Shown here: piece by piece, positions 16,419 to 24,464 of the stretch
Layout: the number at the start of each line of letters is the position of its first letter
Position numbering within the stretch: position 1 is the stretch's first letter
Assembly (NCBI GenBank): GCA_009838975.1
Contig: VXQO01000025.1
Location: 96,527-160,526 of the forward strand
Direction of reading: 5' to 3'
From: Gemmatimonadota bacterium
Lineage (GTDB): Bacteria; Gemmatimonadota; Gemmatimonadetes; Longimicrobiales; Gaopeijiaceae
Length of the DNA: 64,000 bases
The notes under the pieces: generated by a model
The model's database searches: none
The model's input: only the letters and a program-made list of their open reading frames with translations
What the model was told of the DNA's origin: nothing
Program-made: the position numbers and the translations under genes

Positions 16419-18455
16419 TCAGCTCGCCGCCGGCATCACCCGGTACTTCTCGAACCACGCCACGATGTTCGCGATCTTGGCCATCAGCTGACTCGGGCGT
16501 CGGCTCATGTCGTGCGACGCGCCCGGCAGCCGGATCACCGCGGTGTCGATCCCGCGCATCTTGAGCGCGTGGAACATCTGATACGACTCCGACAGCGGCG
16601 TCCGCAGGTCCTCCTCGCCGGTGATGATCATCGTCGGCGTGGTCACGTTCCCGACCAGCGACAGCGGCGAGAACCGCCAGTAGGGCTCCGGATCCTCCCA
16701 CGGCAGTCCCTCGTAGCGGCTGTGGTAGTAGCCGTACCAGTTGTCCGCGGTCAGCGTCTTGCTGATCCAGTTGACGACGGGCTTCTGCGAAACCGCCGCC
16801 CGGAACCGATCCGTCTTCCCGACGATCCACGCGGTCATGATCCCGCCCGCGCTGCCACCGGTCACGAACAGGTTGTTCTCATCGACGTACCCCTGCTCGA
16901 TCACCGCATCCACGCCCGAAATCAGGTCGTCGTAGTCCTGGCCGGGATAGTTGTGGTAGAGCAGGTCGCCGAACTCTTCGCCGTAACTTGTGCTCCCCCT
17001 CGGGTTGGCATAGAGCACGACGTAGCCTGCGGAAGCCAGAAGCTGCATCTCGGCCGAGAACCTGTCGCCGTAGTTCGACACCGGCCCGCCGTGGATCTCC
17101 AGAATGAAGGGATAGCGGCGATTGGGGTCGAAGTCGGGGGGCTTGACGATCCAGCCGTGGACCGGGCGACCGTCGTAGGACGACTCCCACCAGATCTCCT
17201 CGACCTCGCCGAGGGTCCGGTTCGCGAGCAGATCGCTGTTGAGGTCGGTGATGGTGCGGGCGGCCGCGCCGCCGTGGGTGCCGACCGCCAGTTCGCCGGG
17301 CATGTCCGGGCGCGTCTGGTTGAGGGCGAAGGTGCCGTCGTTCGCGACCGAGAACGAGCCGCCGCCGTAGGGGCGCCCGTACGAGGTGCCGCCCAGGTCG
17401 CCGGCCAGGACCTCGGTGGCGCCGTCGAGCGTGGCGAACCCGACCTTCGAGTTCCCCTCGTCGTCGTACTGGAAGTAGATACCGCTGCCGTCGGCGGCCC
17501 AGACGGGACTGGAGACGCTGCGGTCGAGGCCGGCGGTGAGGGTGCGGTGGCCGCTGCCGTCCAGGTTCATGACCTGGAGCCGGCTGACCTGGTAGGTGCG
17601 GGTGCGGTCCTCGTAGCCGACGAACGCGACCTGGCGGCCGTCCGGGGAGACGGCGGGACTGCCGTCGGGGCCCGGGCGGTCGGTGAGCGCACGGATGTCG
17701 CCGGTCTCCACCGACGCGATGTACAGCTCCGAGTTGCGGTAGTCGAGGACATCCGGGTTGCGGTTCGCGGAGAAGACGAGGTGGGTGCCGTCGGGGTGCC
17801 AGGCGGCCGCGCTCGAGTGCTGGAAGTCGCCTGACGTGACCTGCGTGGGCGTCCCGCCGTCGACCGGGATGACGAAGATGTGGCTGTAGCCGAAGTCGAG
17901 GTAGCCGACGCCGTCCTGACGGCTCTTGAAGCGGTCCTCCATGATCGGCGGTGCGGCCCACTCGGCGCCTTCCGGAGGCCTCGGCGGCGCGGCCAGGCTC
18001 GGCGGCGGGTAGGGCACAAGCATGTTGAACGCGATGTGGCGGCCGCCCGGCGACCAGCGCAGCCCGCCCGGCGACTCGGTGAGCTGGGTGAGCGTCGCGG
18101 TCTCGCCGGTGTCCATCCAGCGCAGGCGGATCTGGCCGCCGGCGGTATAGGCGATGCGCGTGCCGTCAGGAGACCAGCGCGGCGAGCCGCCTTCACCCAA
18201 GCGCCGGTGGTCCGAGCCGTCGGCGCCGATGATCCAGAGTTCGGAACGCTTGCGGTCGCGCATGATGTCCATCGAGGTACGGATGTACACGACCTGGCTG
18301 CCGTCGGGCGAGACCTGCGGGTCGGCCGCGTACTCGAGCTGGAAGACGTCCATGGGCTCGAAGCGGGACTGGGCGTGGGTGGGTGCGGGTGTGGCGGTCA
18401 CGAAGGTGGCCGCAACGACGAGGGCTGCGAGAGTGTCTCGGTTGATTCTGGGCAT
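16419..18455 (-). CDS. Secreted S9-family prolyl oligopeptidase-like peptidase
   Basis: This 678-residue serine peptidase resembles acylaminoacyl- and dipeptidyl-peptidases. A signal peptide spans about 1-29 (THAQ), then comes an N-terminal propeller of PD40-like blades (VSPDGSQVVYIRT, WSPDGTRIAYTAG, VSPDGRQVAFVGY) that limits access to short peptides. The C-terminal alpha/beta hydrolase carries the nucleophile in GGSAGG near residue 535, the acid in GEEDLRTP near 615 and the histidine in GASHDMSRR near 648. ATG 18455 is chosen because the signal peptide starts there, although no strong ribosome binding site is visible; the frame is open to 18521. It likely trims peptides in the periplasm or outside the cell. 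Confidence 0.92.
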   Translation of the reverse strand: MPRINRDTLAALVVAATFVTATPAPTHAQSRFEPMDVFQLEYAADPQVSPDGSQVVYIRTSMDIMRDRKRSELWIIGADGSDHRRLGEGGSPRWSPDGTRIAYTAGGQIRLRWMDTGETATLTQLTESPGGLRWSPGGRHIAFNMLVPYPPPSLAAPPRPPEGAEWAAPPIMEDRFKSRQDGVGYLDFGYSHIFVIPVDGGTPTQVTSGDFQHSSAAAWHPDGTHLVFSANRNPDVLDYRNSELYIASVETGDIRALTDRPGPDGSPAVSPDGRQVAFVGYEDRTRTYQVSRLQVMNLDGSGHRTLTAGLDRSVSSPVWAADGSGIYFQYDDEGNSKVGFATLDGATEVLAGDLGGTSYGRPYGGGSFSVANDGTFALNQTRPDMPGELAVGTHGGAAARTITDLNSDLLANRTLGEVEEIWWESSYDGRPVHGWIVKPPDFDPNRRYPFILEIHGGPVSNYGDRFSAEMQLLASAGYVVLYANPRGSTSYGEEFGDLLYHNYPGQDYDDLISGVDAVIEQGYVDENNLFVTGGSAGGIMTAWIVGKTDRFRAAVSQKPVVNWISKTLTADNWYGYYHSRYEGLPWEDPEPYWRFSPLSLVGNVTTPTMIITGEEDLRTPLSESYQMFHALKMRGIDTAVIRLPGASHDMSRRPSQLMAKIANIVAWFEKYRVMPAAS

Positions 18456-18616
18456 GGTTGCGCTCGGGAAGTCGGATGGGAGGGAATGCCCAAAGTTTCG
18501 CGGGGTGGGCGTCCGGGGCAACCGAAAGCGGCTTCCGGGTCGGCCTGTGGGACAACTGTGGTTACCTTACCCTCCCCATCCAACCCAGCCGCTTCTTGTG
18601 ACCAGGAGTCGATGGC

Positions 18617-18985
18617 TTGAGCACGGGACGTATCGTCTCGACAAAGATCTCCCGCGCAGATCTTGCAACGTGGGCGGAAGACCAGTTCGGGGACTGGATC
18701 AAAGGCGTTGTCGACGTGTCGCGCGGGATCCTGGCTGTTGGTGGAGACCTGCACGCGGACGACGAGGCGCTACTTTTGGCGGACGGTTCCCGTCAGCAGG
18801 ATCTCTGGGGCATCAACCTCTATCCTGAAGACGAGGGTGCGGACTGGATCGAGTTCGACTCCATGATCAACATCCGCCCAAGAGATGGGAATCGGTCCCG
18901 TGGCGTTGACGACGAGGATACCCGTGCCCGGATCCGCGATGTAGTCGACGCACTGGTCCTGGCGAAAGTAGACGGTTCGATATGA
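18617..18985 (+). CDS. DUF5674 family protein
   Basis: This 122-residue protein fits the DUF5674 family, which has no known function. The diagnostic blocks are VVDVSRGILAVGGDLHADDE, QQDLWGINLYP and WIEFDSMINIRP followed by GNRSRGV. The start is TTG 18617, supported by AGGAG eight bases upstream. Its stop overlaps the ATG of a second small gene. The compact, highly conserved central motifs suggest a binding or catalytic site, but none is assigned. Confidence 0.8.
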   Translation: MSTGRIVSTKISRADLATWAEDQFGDWIKGVVDVSRGILAVGGDLHADDEALLLADGSRQQDLWGINLYPEDEGADWIEFDSMINIRPRDGNRSRGVDDEDTRARIRDVVDALVLAKVDGSI

Positions 18986-19341
18986 GTCGCACCATCCACA
19001 AACAGGCCGCGGCGGGCAGATGGAGCCGCTTGGAGCTGGTCGAGCAACTGGGGAATGTGGGCAGCGAGGTGGATCGCGCTATCCGGGCGTGGGACGCGGG
19101 AAAGACCAGAAGGTTCGACAGTGCTTTCGATAGGGCGCTCGAACTATTCGACTTGACCGCGACCGACGCGCGCTGGCACGGCCACCGCTGCCAGGAAGTG
19201 CTGCGCGCCCGCGAGGAGTTCTGCCGACTTTTCTTCGATCCCGATGTTCCGCGCGAATCAGCGGAAGGGTTGCGCAGGTACTTCTTCGGTTTCGGGTATG
19301 CGGCGCGGATGTTGCACTATCGGCGGCAATCGAACGACTAG
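18982..19341 (+). CDS. Conserved small helical protein paired with DUF5674
   Basis: This 119-residue protein, predicted mostly helical, starts on an ATGA overlap with the DUF5674 gene. The central ELVEQLGNVGSEVDRAIRAW and the following ALELFDLTATD recall small proteins I have seen next to DUF5674 genes in other, distant bacteria. That memory is not a search result. The length, helix content and pairing are reminiscent of HEPN-type or nucleotidyltransferase-partner proteins, but no RxxxxH motif is present. Function is unknown. Confidence 0.65.
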   Translation: MSRTIHKQAAAGRWSRLELVEQLGNVGSEVDRAIRAWDAGKTRRFDSAFDRALELFDLTATDARWHGHRCQEVLRAREEFCRLFFDPDVPRESAEGLRRYFFGFGYAARMLHYRRQSND

Positions 19342-19357
19342 CCGTCCCTCGTCATCA

Positions 19358-19383
19358 GCAGGATCGAGGAGTTACCATCCTGC
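19358..19383 (+). terminator. Hairpin after the DUF5674 pair
   Basis: GCAGGAT (19358-19364) pairs perfectly with ATCCTGC (19377-19383) around a 12-base loop. It lies 17 bases after the stop of the small helical protein and before the next gene on the same strand. There is no U-tract, so it may be a weak terminator or a 5' leader structure of the following gene. Confidence 0.35.
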
Positions 19384-19419
19384 CCAAAGCCTTGGAACAC
19401 CTCAATTCTGGAGCCACCA

Positions 19420-22041
19420 ATGACGACAGCAACGAAGTGGCCCATCCCCACCCTATTGGGCTCGACCATCGCCGTCTTGACAGCACTATCCGCCAGCGCC
19501 TCCACCGCCCAGCAGAACGAATACCCCGACCCCTTCCCGGGCGGCTACCCGAACCTCTCGGGCTCCAGCGGCGCGGGGCGGATGTACATGGAGAGCTACT
19601 TCCCGCCGCCGGTCACGGCGTCGCCCACGTACCCGGCCTGGTCGCCCGACGGCGAGTCGATCGCGTTTGCGTACCAGGGGCGCATCTGGGCGGTCCCCGT
19701 CGAGGGCGGCACCGCGCGCCAGGTCACGAGCGGGCCGGGGTACCACTCGCAGCCGAGCTGGTCGCCCGACGGCACCCACATCGCGTACGCGGCCGACATC
19801 GACCGCAACTTCGACATCTTCGTTGTCGAGGTGGGGGCGAGTGGCAGCCGGGCAGCCGCCGAGCCACGCCGCCTCACCACGCACCCCTTCCTCGACCTGC
19901 GCCCGCGCTGGTCGCCCGACGGCGGCCGCATCCTGTTCACCACGGAGCGCGACGGCACCTTCGACCTGTGGGCCTACGACATGGAGCGCGGCGAGGCCGA
20001 GGCCGTGATCGCCGACCCGCAGGCCAACGACATGGCCGGGGACTGGGTCGGCGGCACCGGGGATATCGTGTTCGTGTCCAGGCGGGGCCAGGCCGCGCTG
20101 GGCTCCGGTTCCCTCTGGAGATGGCGTTCCAGCACCGGCGAGGCGGAACTCCTCCTTCGTATCGAGACCAACTACCAGGCGGCGCCGGTCGTCGCCCCGC
20201 ATGGGGGCATCGTCTCTTACATCACAGACTCCTCCGGCAACAACGACCTCTACGCAGTCCCCAGCGAGAGATCGCCCCGCGGCATTCAGCCCGTGCGGCT
20301 GACGCACACGCGCACGGACGAGTACTTCCCGTCGTGGTCACCCGATGGCGGCCACATCGTGTACGCGCGCAACGGCGGGACCGACGACCAGCCGCGCACC
20401 ATCGACAACGGGATGGGGTTCGCGCTGTACGTCGTCACGCGGGGCGGCGGCGCGCCCTGGCGTGTGCGGATCGACGACTACGCGTGGTCCGAGCCGACCG
20501 GCCAGGTGCGGGTGCGCGTCACGGATTCCGCGGGCGAACTGCTGCCGTCGCGCATCTACCTGACCGGCGCCGACGGGCGCGCCTACTTCCCCCGCAGCAG
20601 CTACCCGCGCGTCGTCAGCGTCACCGAGGACTACTACTTCCACTCCGATGGAAGCTTCACGGCGACCCTGCCGGTGGGCGAGGCCAGCCTGGAAGCCTGG
20701 CGGGGCTTCGAATACGAGCCCGTCTTGCGCACGGTCGACGTGCGGGCCGGTGAGCACACGGTCGTCGAGATCCAGCTCAACCGCTGGATCGACATGGCCG
20801 CGGACGGCTGGTACTCGGGCGACAACCACATCCATCCCAACTACGGCGGCCACTACTTCGTGACCCCCGAGGACCTCCGCAACAAGGCCCAGGCCGAGGA
20901 CCTGAACGTGGCCAACGGCATGATCGCCAACTACTGGGGCAACAGCCGGGTCGAGGACCTGGAGCACTTCCTCGGGCACCCGCATCCGCACGGCGATCCG
21001 CGGACGATCGTCTACTACAACGAGGAGTACCGGCCGAGCTTCTTCGCGCACCTCTCGCTCCTGAACCTGGTCGAGCTGATCACGCCGTTCTACATCGGTT
21101 CGGTGGGGACCGCGCACCATGCCCTCTACCCTGACAACGCGAATGTGTTGAGGAGGGTGCATGAGCAGGGCGGCATTGGCGGTTACGTCCACCCCTTCGG
21201 GCTCCAGCATCGCGATCTGGACGCGGCGGGGGTGGGATATGCGCGCGAGCTGCCCGTCGACGCGATTCTCGGCCTGGCCGACTTTGTGGATGTGGCATGT
21301 GTCTGGAGCGACGAGCTCGGGACGGCCGAGGTGTGGTACCGCCTCCTCAACACGGGTTCGCGCATTGCGGGGACGGCCGGCACGGACGTGATGTCGGACA
21401 TCTGGCGGCACCCCGCAGTCGGCGCGACGCGGACATATGTCTACACCGGCGAGGACCACCTGCACTACGACGCGTGGGCCGACGCGATGGCGGCGGGGCG
21501 GGCGTTCGTGACGAGCGGGCCGATCATGACGCTGGAGGTGTCGGGAGAGGGCGGCGGGCCCGGCGGCGGCGCGGGCATGGGCGAGGAGCTGGCCGTGTCG
21601 CGCGGCGACGTGGTTACGGTCCGGGCGACGGCGCGATCGCTGTTTGTCATGCACGGGCTGGAGATCGTGCAGAACGGCCGGATCGTGCACAGGGTGGAGG
21701 CCGCGGGCGACGGGCGGTCGATTGACGCAGAGCTGGAGATCCCGGTCGAGGGCAGCGGGTGGATCGCGGCGCGGACGCTGGGACCGGCGCAGCGCGGCGC
21801 CATGGACAGCTATCTGTTCGCGCACACCAACCCGGTGTTCGTCATCGCCGACGGCGAGCCGATCCGGTCGCGGGACGACGCGGCGTTTTTCGTGCGGTGG
21901 ATCGACCACGTGCTGCTTGAACTGGAGGTGATGGACCGCTGGGACGACCCGGCGCACAAGGCGGAAGTGCTGGCCACGTTCGAGGAGGGGCGGCGGCTGT
22001 ATCAGGCGCAGGTGGATGCGCTGGGGGGGAGCGGGAGATAG
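19420..22041 (+). CDS. Secreted PD40-propeller CehA/McbA-like metallohydrolase
   Basis: This 873-residue protein has a signal peptide (about 1-30), an N-terminal TolB-like propeller (WSPDGESIAFAYQ, WSPDGTHIAYAAD, WSPDGGRILFTTE, WSPDGGHIVYARN), a carboxypeptidase-regulatory-like beta domain near residues 360-450, and a PHP-like metallohydrolase. The hydrolase starts WYSGDNHIHPNYGGHYF near residue 465 and continues with GYVHPFGLQH and AGTDVMSD, the metal-binding pattern of the CehA/McbA group. ATG 19420 follows GGAG at six bases. It ends three bases before a lipoprotein alpha/beta hydrolase. The substrate is unknown; the group contains phosphoesterases and amide or ester hydrolases. Confidence 0.87.
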   Translation: MTTATKWPIPTLLGSTIAVLTALSASASTAQQNEYPDPFPGGYPNLSGSSGAGRMYMESYFPPPVTASPTYPAWSPDGESIAFAYQGRIWAVPVEGGTARQVTSGPGYHSQPSWSPDGTHIAYAADIDRNFDIFVVEVGASGSRAAAEPRRLTTHPFLDLRPRWSPDGGRILFTTERDGTFDLWAYDMERGEAEAVIADPQANDMAGDWVGGTGDIVFVSRRGQAALGSGSLWRWRSSTGEAELLLRIETNYQAAPVVAPHGGIVSYITDSSGNNDLYAVPSERSPRGIQPVRLTHTRTDEYFPSWSPDGGHIVYARNGGTDDQPRTIDNGMGFALYVVTRGGGAPWRVRIDDYAWSEPTGQVRVRVTDSAGELLPSRIYLTGADGRAYFPRSSYPRVVSVTEDYYFHSDGSFTATLPVGEASLEAWRGFEYEPVLRTVDVRAGEHTVVEIQLNRWIDMAADGWYSGDNHIHPNYGGHYFVTPEDLRNKAQAEDLNVANGMIANYWGNSRVEDLEHFLGHPHPHGDPRTIVYYNEEYRPSFFAHLSLLNLVELITPFYIGSVGTAHHALYPDNANVLRRVHEQGGIGGYVHPFGLQHRDLDAAGVGYARELPVDAILGLADFVDVACVWSDELGTAEVWYRLLNTGSRIAGTAGTDVMSDIWRHPAVGATRTYVYTGEDHLHYDAWADAMAAGRAFVTSGPIMTLEVSGEGGGPGGGAGMGEELAVSRGDVVTVRATARSLFVMHGLEIVQNGRIVHRVEAAGDGRSIDAELEIPVEGSGWIAARTLGPAQRGAMDSYLFAHTNPVFVIADGEPIRSRDDAAFFVRWIDHVLLELEVMDRWDDPAHKAEVLATFEEGRRLYQAQVDALGGSGR

Positions 22042-22044
22042 GGC

Positions 22045-23001
22045 GTGCGGTCCCGGCAGCTGGTCCTGACCGCGGTTCCGGCGGCTCTCGCCATTCTGGC
22101 GGCGGCCTGTGAGCCGGATGCACCCGACATACCCGCGAGCCCGGTTCAGCTCGAGTCTCGCGGCAGCACGGTCGCGGCCGAAGACGGCTTCGATCTCTGG
22201 TTCGACGCGTGGGGCGAGGGACCGGCCATCATCTTTTTGGCGCGCCACCCCGACGAGAACCGGACGCTGGCCGACGCGCTTTCGGACGGCTACCGGGTGG
22301 TGATCCACGAACCCCGGGTGATCACGCTGGGCCAGAAGGGTCTCCTGGCCGAGGCGGCGGATGATGCTGAACGGGCGCCGTGGGAAGCGCACCTGGCTGG
22401 CCGGCAGACCGACTGGGACCCGTCGGAATACGATGACTATCCTGTCGAGCTCGCGATCTCGGACCTGCATCGTGTCGCGGATGCCGCCGGTGTCGACGAG
22501 TTCGTGCTCGGCGGGTATTCCGGCACGGCGAGGCTGGCCGCGTTCATGGCACCCTACAGCGAACGGGCCGTGGGGCTTCTCGTGGGCGGATACCACATCA
22601 TCGGCAACAAGGACTATTGGCTTGGCTACGTTGCCGCCGGCTACGCCGCGCAGATGAACGACCCGAACCTTTCGGAGTTCACAAGGTTGGCGAGCCTACT
22701 GTCGCGTCAGCAGGCCCTGATCGAACAGCAGCGGGACGACCGCGCAGCGTACGGGGAGATGCCCGGCCCCAGGATCGTGTGGGTCGGCGGCGAGGACGGC
22801 AGCCCGAAGGACTCGTTGATGGCGGAGGTTTTCCCAGGTGCCAGGATCGCCGAGAGAGTGCGTAACGCCCGGTCCGACTATGAGTTACTGGGGTTCGACT
22901 TCTTCCAGTTGGACGGGTTGGGGCACGTGGCCGCGTACGAAGCGGTTGATCAGGCGGCGCCGCTGGTGCGGGAGGCGCTGATCAGGGCTGGGTGGCGGTA
23001 G
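22045..23001 (+). CDS. Alpha/beta hydrolase lipoprotein
   Basis: This 318-residue protein starts at GTG 22045, just after a purine-rich GGGGAG stretch and three bases past the previous stop. A lipobox LAAAC places Cys22 as the lipidated residue. The body is an alpha/beta hydrolase with an intact candidate triad: Ser in GGYSGTARLAAF, Asp in VGGEDGSPKDSL and His in LDGLGHVAAYE. It probably acts as an esterase or amidase at the outer membrane. The downstream gene faces it tail to tail and encodes a related protein that has lost the triad. Confidence 0.85.
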   Translation: MRSRQLVLTAVPAALAILAAACEPDAPDIPASPVQLESRGSTVAAEDGFDLWFDAWGEGPAIIFLARHPDENRTLADALSDGYRVVIHEPRVITLGQKGLLAEAADDAERAPWEAHLAGRQTDWDPSEYDDYPVELAISDLHRVADAAGVDEFVLGGYSGTARLAAFMAPYSERAVGLLVGGYHIIGNKDYWLGYVAAGYAAQMNDPNLSEFTRLASLLSRQQALIEQQRDDRAAYGEMPGPRIVWVGGEDGSPKDSLMAEVFPGARIAERVRNARSDYELLGFDFFQLDGLGHVAAYEAVDQAAPLVREALIRAGWR

Positions 23002-23023
23002 AGCAGCCACCTTCGAGGCGCGG

Positions 23024-23854
23024 CTATCCTTCGACTCCCGCCAGGAACGCCCGCATTTCCGGCACCATCACCGCCGGATCGAGAATCGCCGCGGTCTCTG
23101 CACCCGGGATTTCACGCACCGTCCAGCCCATCGCCTCCAGCGTTGGCCGGGCCTCGCGCAACCGCTCCACCAGGCGCAACGGGATGCCGGCTACAGAGCT
23201 CTCTGCTTCCGAGCCGATCAGTGCGATTCGGGGACACGTGATCGCCGCCGCTACATCTGCTTCGGGCCAATCCTGCATGCCGCTGTAGAAGGTGCGCCAC
23301 TGCGCGTACTGCTCGGGGTTGCGAAGGATCACCATGGCATGGGGCGGGGGCTCGGCAAGCTGCATTTCGCCGCCGCGCAGCATGTCGGCGTAGGGCGCGC
23401 CGAGCGGTGGCCAGGTGCCGCAGATCAGTGCCGAAACACGATCCGAGCGCGACGCCAGCATGAGGCCGTTGATCGCGCCCCAGAGGTGGCCGCAATAGGA
23501 GAAGCGGTCGAACCCGGCCGCGTCCGCGACGGACAGGAGGTCGGAATACACTCGGTCGGGTGTCATCTCGGCGGGCGCCGGAACCATGGTCCTGCCGACA
23601 TTGGGGTAGTCGACGAGCAGGACGCGATAGCGATCGGCAAGGCGGCTCAGGAAGCCATCCTTCACCGCGGCCCGCTCCTGGCCGAAGATCTCGGCGTAGG
23701 ACGCCATGAGGGGGAAGCCGAGGAAAAGGGGAACGCCGCCTTCGGGTCCGTGCACCTCGAAATGGATGGGGTGCTGCTCTGCACTCAGGCAGGAGGACAG
23801 GACGGTGCCGGCGGCGACCGTGGCGGAGGTCTGGACGAAGTGGCGTCGGTTCAT
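23024..23854 (-). CDS. Degenerate alpha/beta hydrolase, exported
   Basis: This 276-residue protein has the alpha/beta hydrolase fold but appears non-catalytic. The nucleophile elbow reads YCGHLWGAING, with leucine (codon CTC) where GHSWG-type enzymes have serine. The usual acid region reads IALIGSEAES, and the usual histidine region reads IPGAETAAILDP without histidine. The N terminus MNRRHFVQTSATVAAGTVLSSC combines a twin-arginine-like start with a lipobox. ATG 23854 is preferred because that signal starts there; the frame is open to 23917. It lies 52 bases after a cupin lipoprotein gene on the same strand. It could be a binding protein or a decaying gene. Confidence 0.75.
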   Translation of the reverse strand: MNRRHFVQTSATVAAGTVLSSCLSAEQHPIHFEVHGPEGGVPLFLGFPLMASYAEIFGQERAAVKDGFLSRLADRYRVLLVDYPNVGRTMVPAPAEMTPDRVYSDLLSVADAAGFDRFSYCGHLWGAINGLMLASRSDRVSALICGTWPPLGAPYADMLRGGEMQLAEPPPHAMVILRNPEQYAQWRTFYSGMQDWPEADVAAAITCPRIALIGSEAESSVAGIPLRLVERLREARPTLEAMGWTVREIPGAETAAILDPAVMVPEMRAFLAGVEG

Positions 23855-23906
23855 GATGGGCGGGCAAGATACCGTGCGGCTGCCCGTTTGCAAGACGATC
23901 GGGGCG

Positions 23907-24338
23907 TCAGTCGCCACCGGTCCCCTGCTCCATCCCCACCCCCTTCAGCTGCACTACAATGACCTCGATGGGGTCGGGCCCCTCGTTTACGTCGCCGTGG
24001 AGTTCGCCCGGCGGGTCTGCTTCGAGCCAGTAGGCGCTCCCCGTCTCCCAGGTCATGTCGTGTCGCTCGCCCGAGTCGTTCACCACCGTCAGCGTGCCGC
24101 CCTTCAGCGCGATGATCGCGCGGGGGTTGTCGTGCCGATGCATTTCGAGGGGCTGATTCGGGACGATCACGGTCTTCCATACGGTCACGTGCTCGTTTTC
24201 GAACTGCGGGATGCGCCGGGTGGCGGCCTCGGGTTCGGCAGGCGCGTCAGCGGGCTGTTCGGCGGCTTGATCGGCGGGCTGACCGCAGGCGGAGACCAGC
24301 ACCATCAGGAGTGGCACGACCGGTAGGATGACCTTCAT
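23907..24338 (-). CDS. Cupin-domain lipoprotein
   Basis: This 143-residue protein has a lipobox (LVSAC, Cys18), an alanine/proline/glutamate-rich linker and a single cupin barrel. Candidate metal ligands are in PLEMHRHDNPRA and near GELHGDV. Small exported cupins of this kind may bind a metal or a ligand; no reaction can be named. ATG 24338 is supported by AAGGAG seven bases upstream. It is divergent from the penicillin-acylase gene across a 126-base gap in which I see no clear promoter. Confidence 0.82.
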   Translation of the reverse strand: MKVILPVVPLLMVLVSACGQPADQAAEQPADAPAEPEAATRRIPQFENEHVTVWKTVIVPNQPLEMHRHDNPRAIIALKGGTLTVVNDSGERHDMTWETGSAYWLEADPPGELHGDVNEGPDPIEVIVVQLKGVGMEQGTGGD

Positions 24339-24464
24339 CTTCTGACTCCTTGGCAACAGGGATTTGTCGGGCTGTCGAAGGATCCGGGCAAGATCGCGCG
24401 GATCGGTGGCCGTCCGCTACCTTTCGGGCTCTTACGACCCGTCGTACCCTGCCAGGCTCATGCC

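Noticed and set aside
20338..22596. 752-codon minus-strand frame spanning two plus-strand genes
   Set aside because: It crosses the boundary of two well-supported genes and has no domain.
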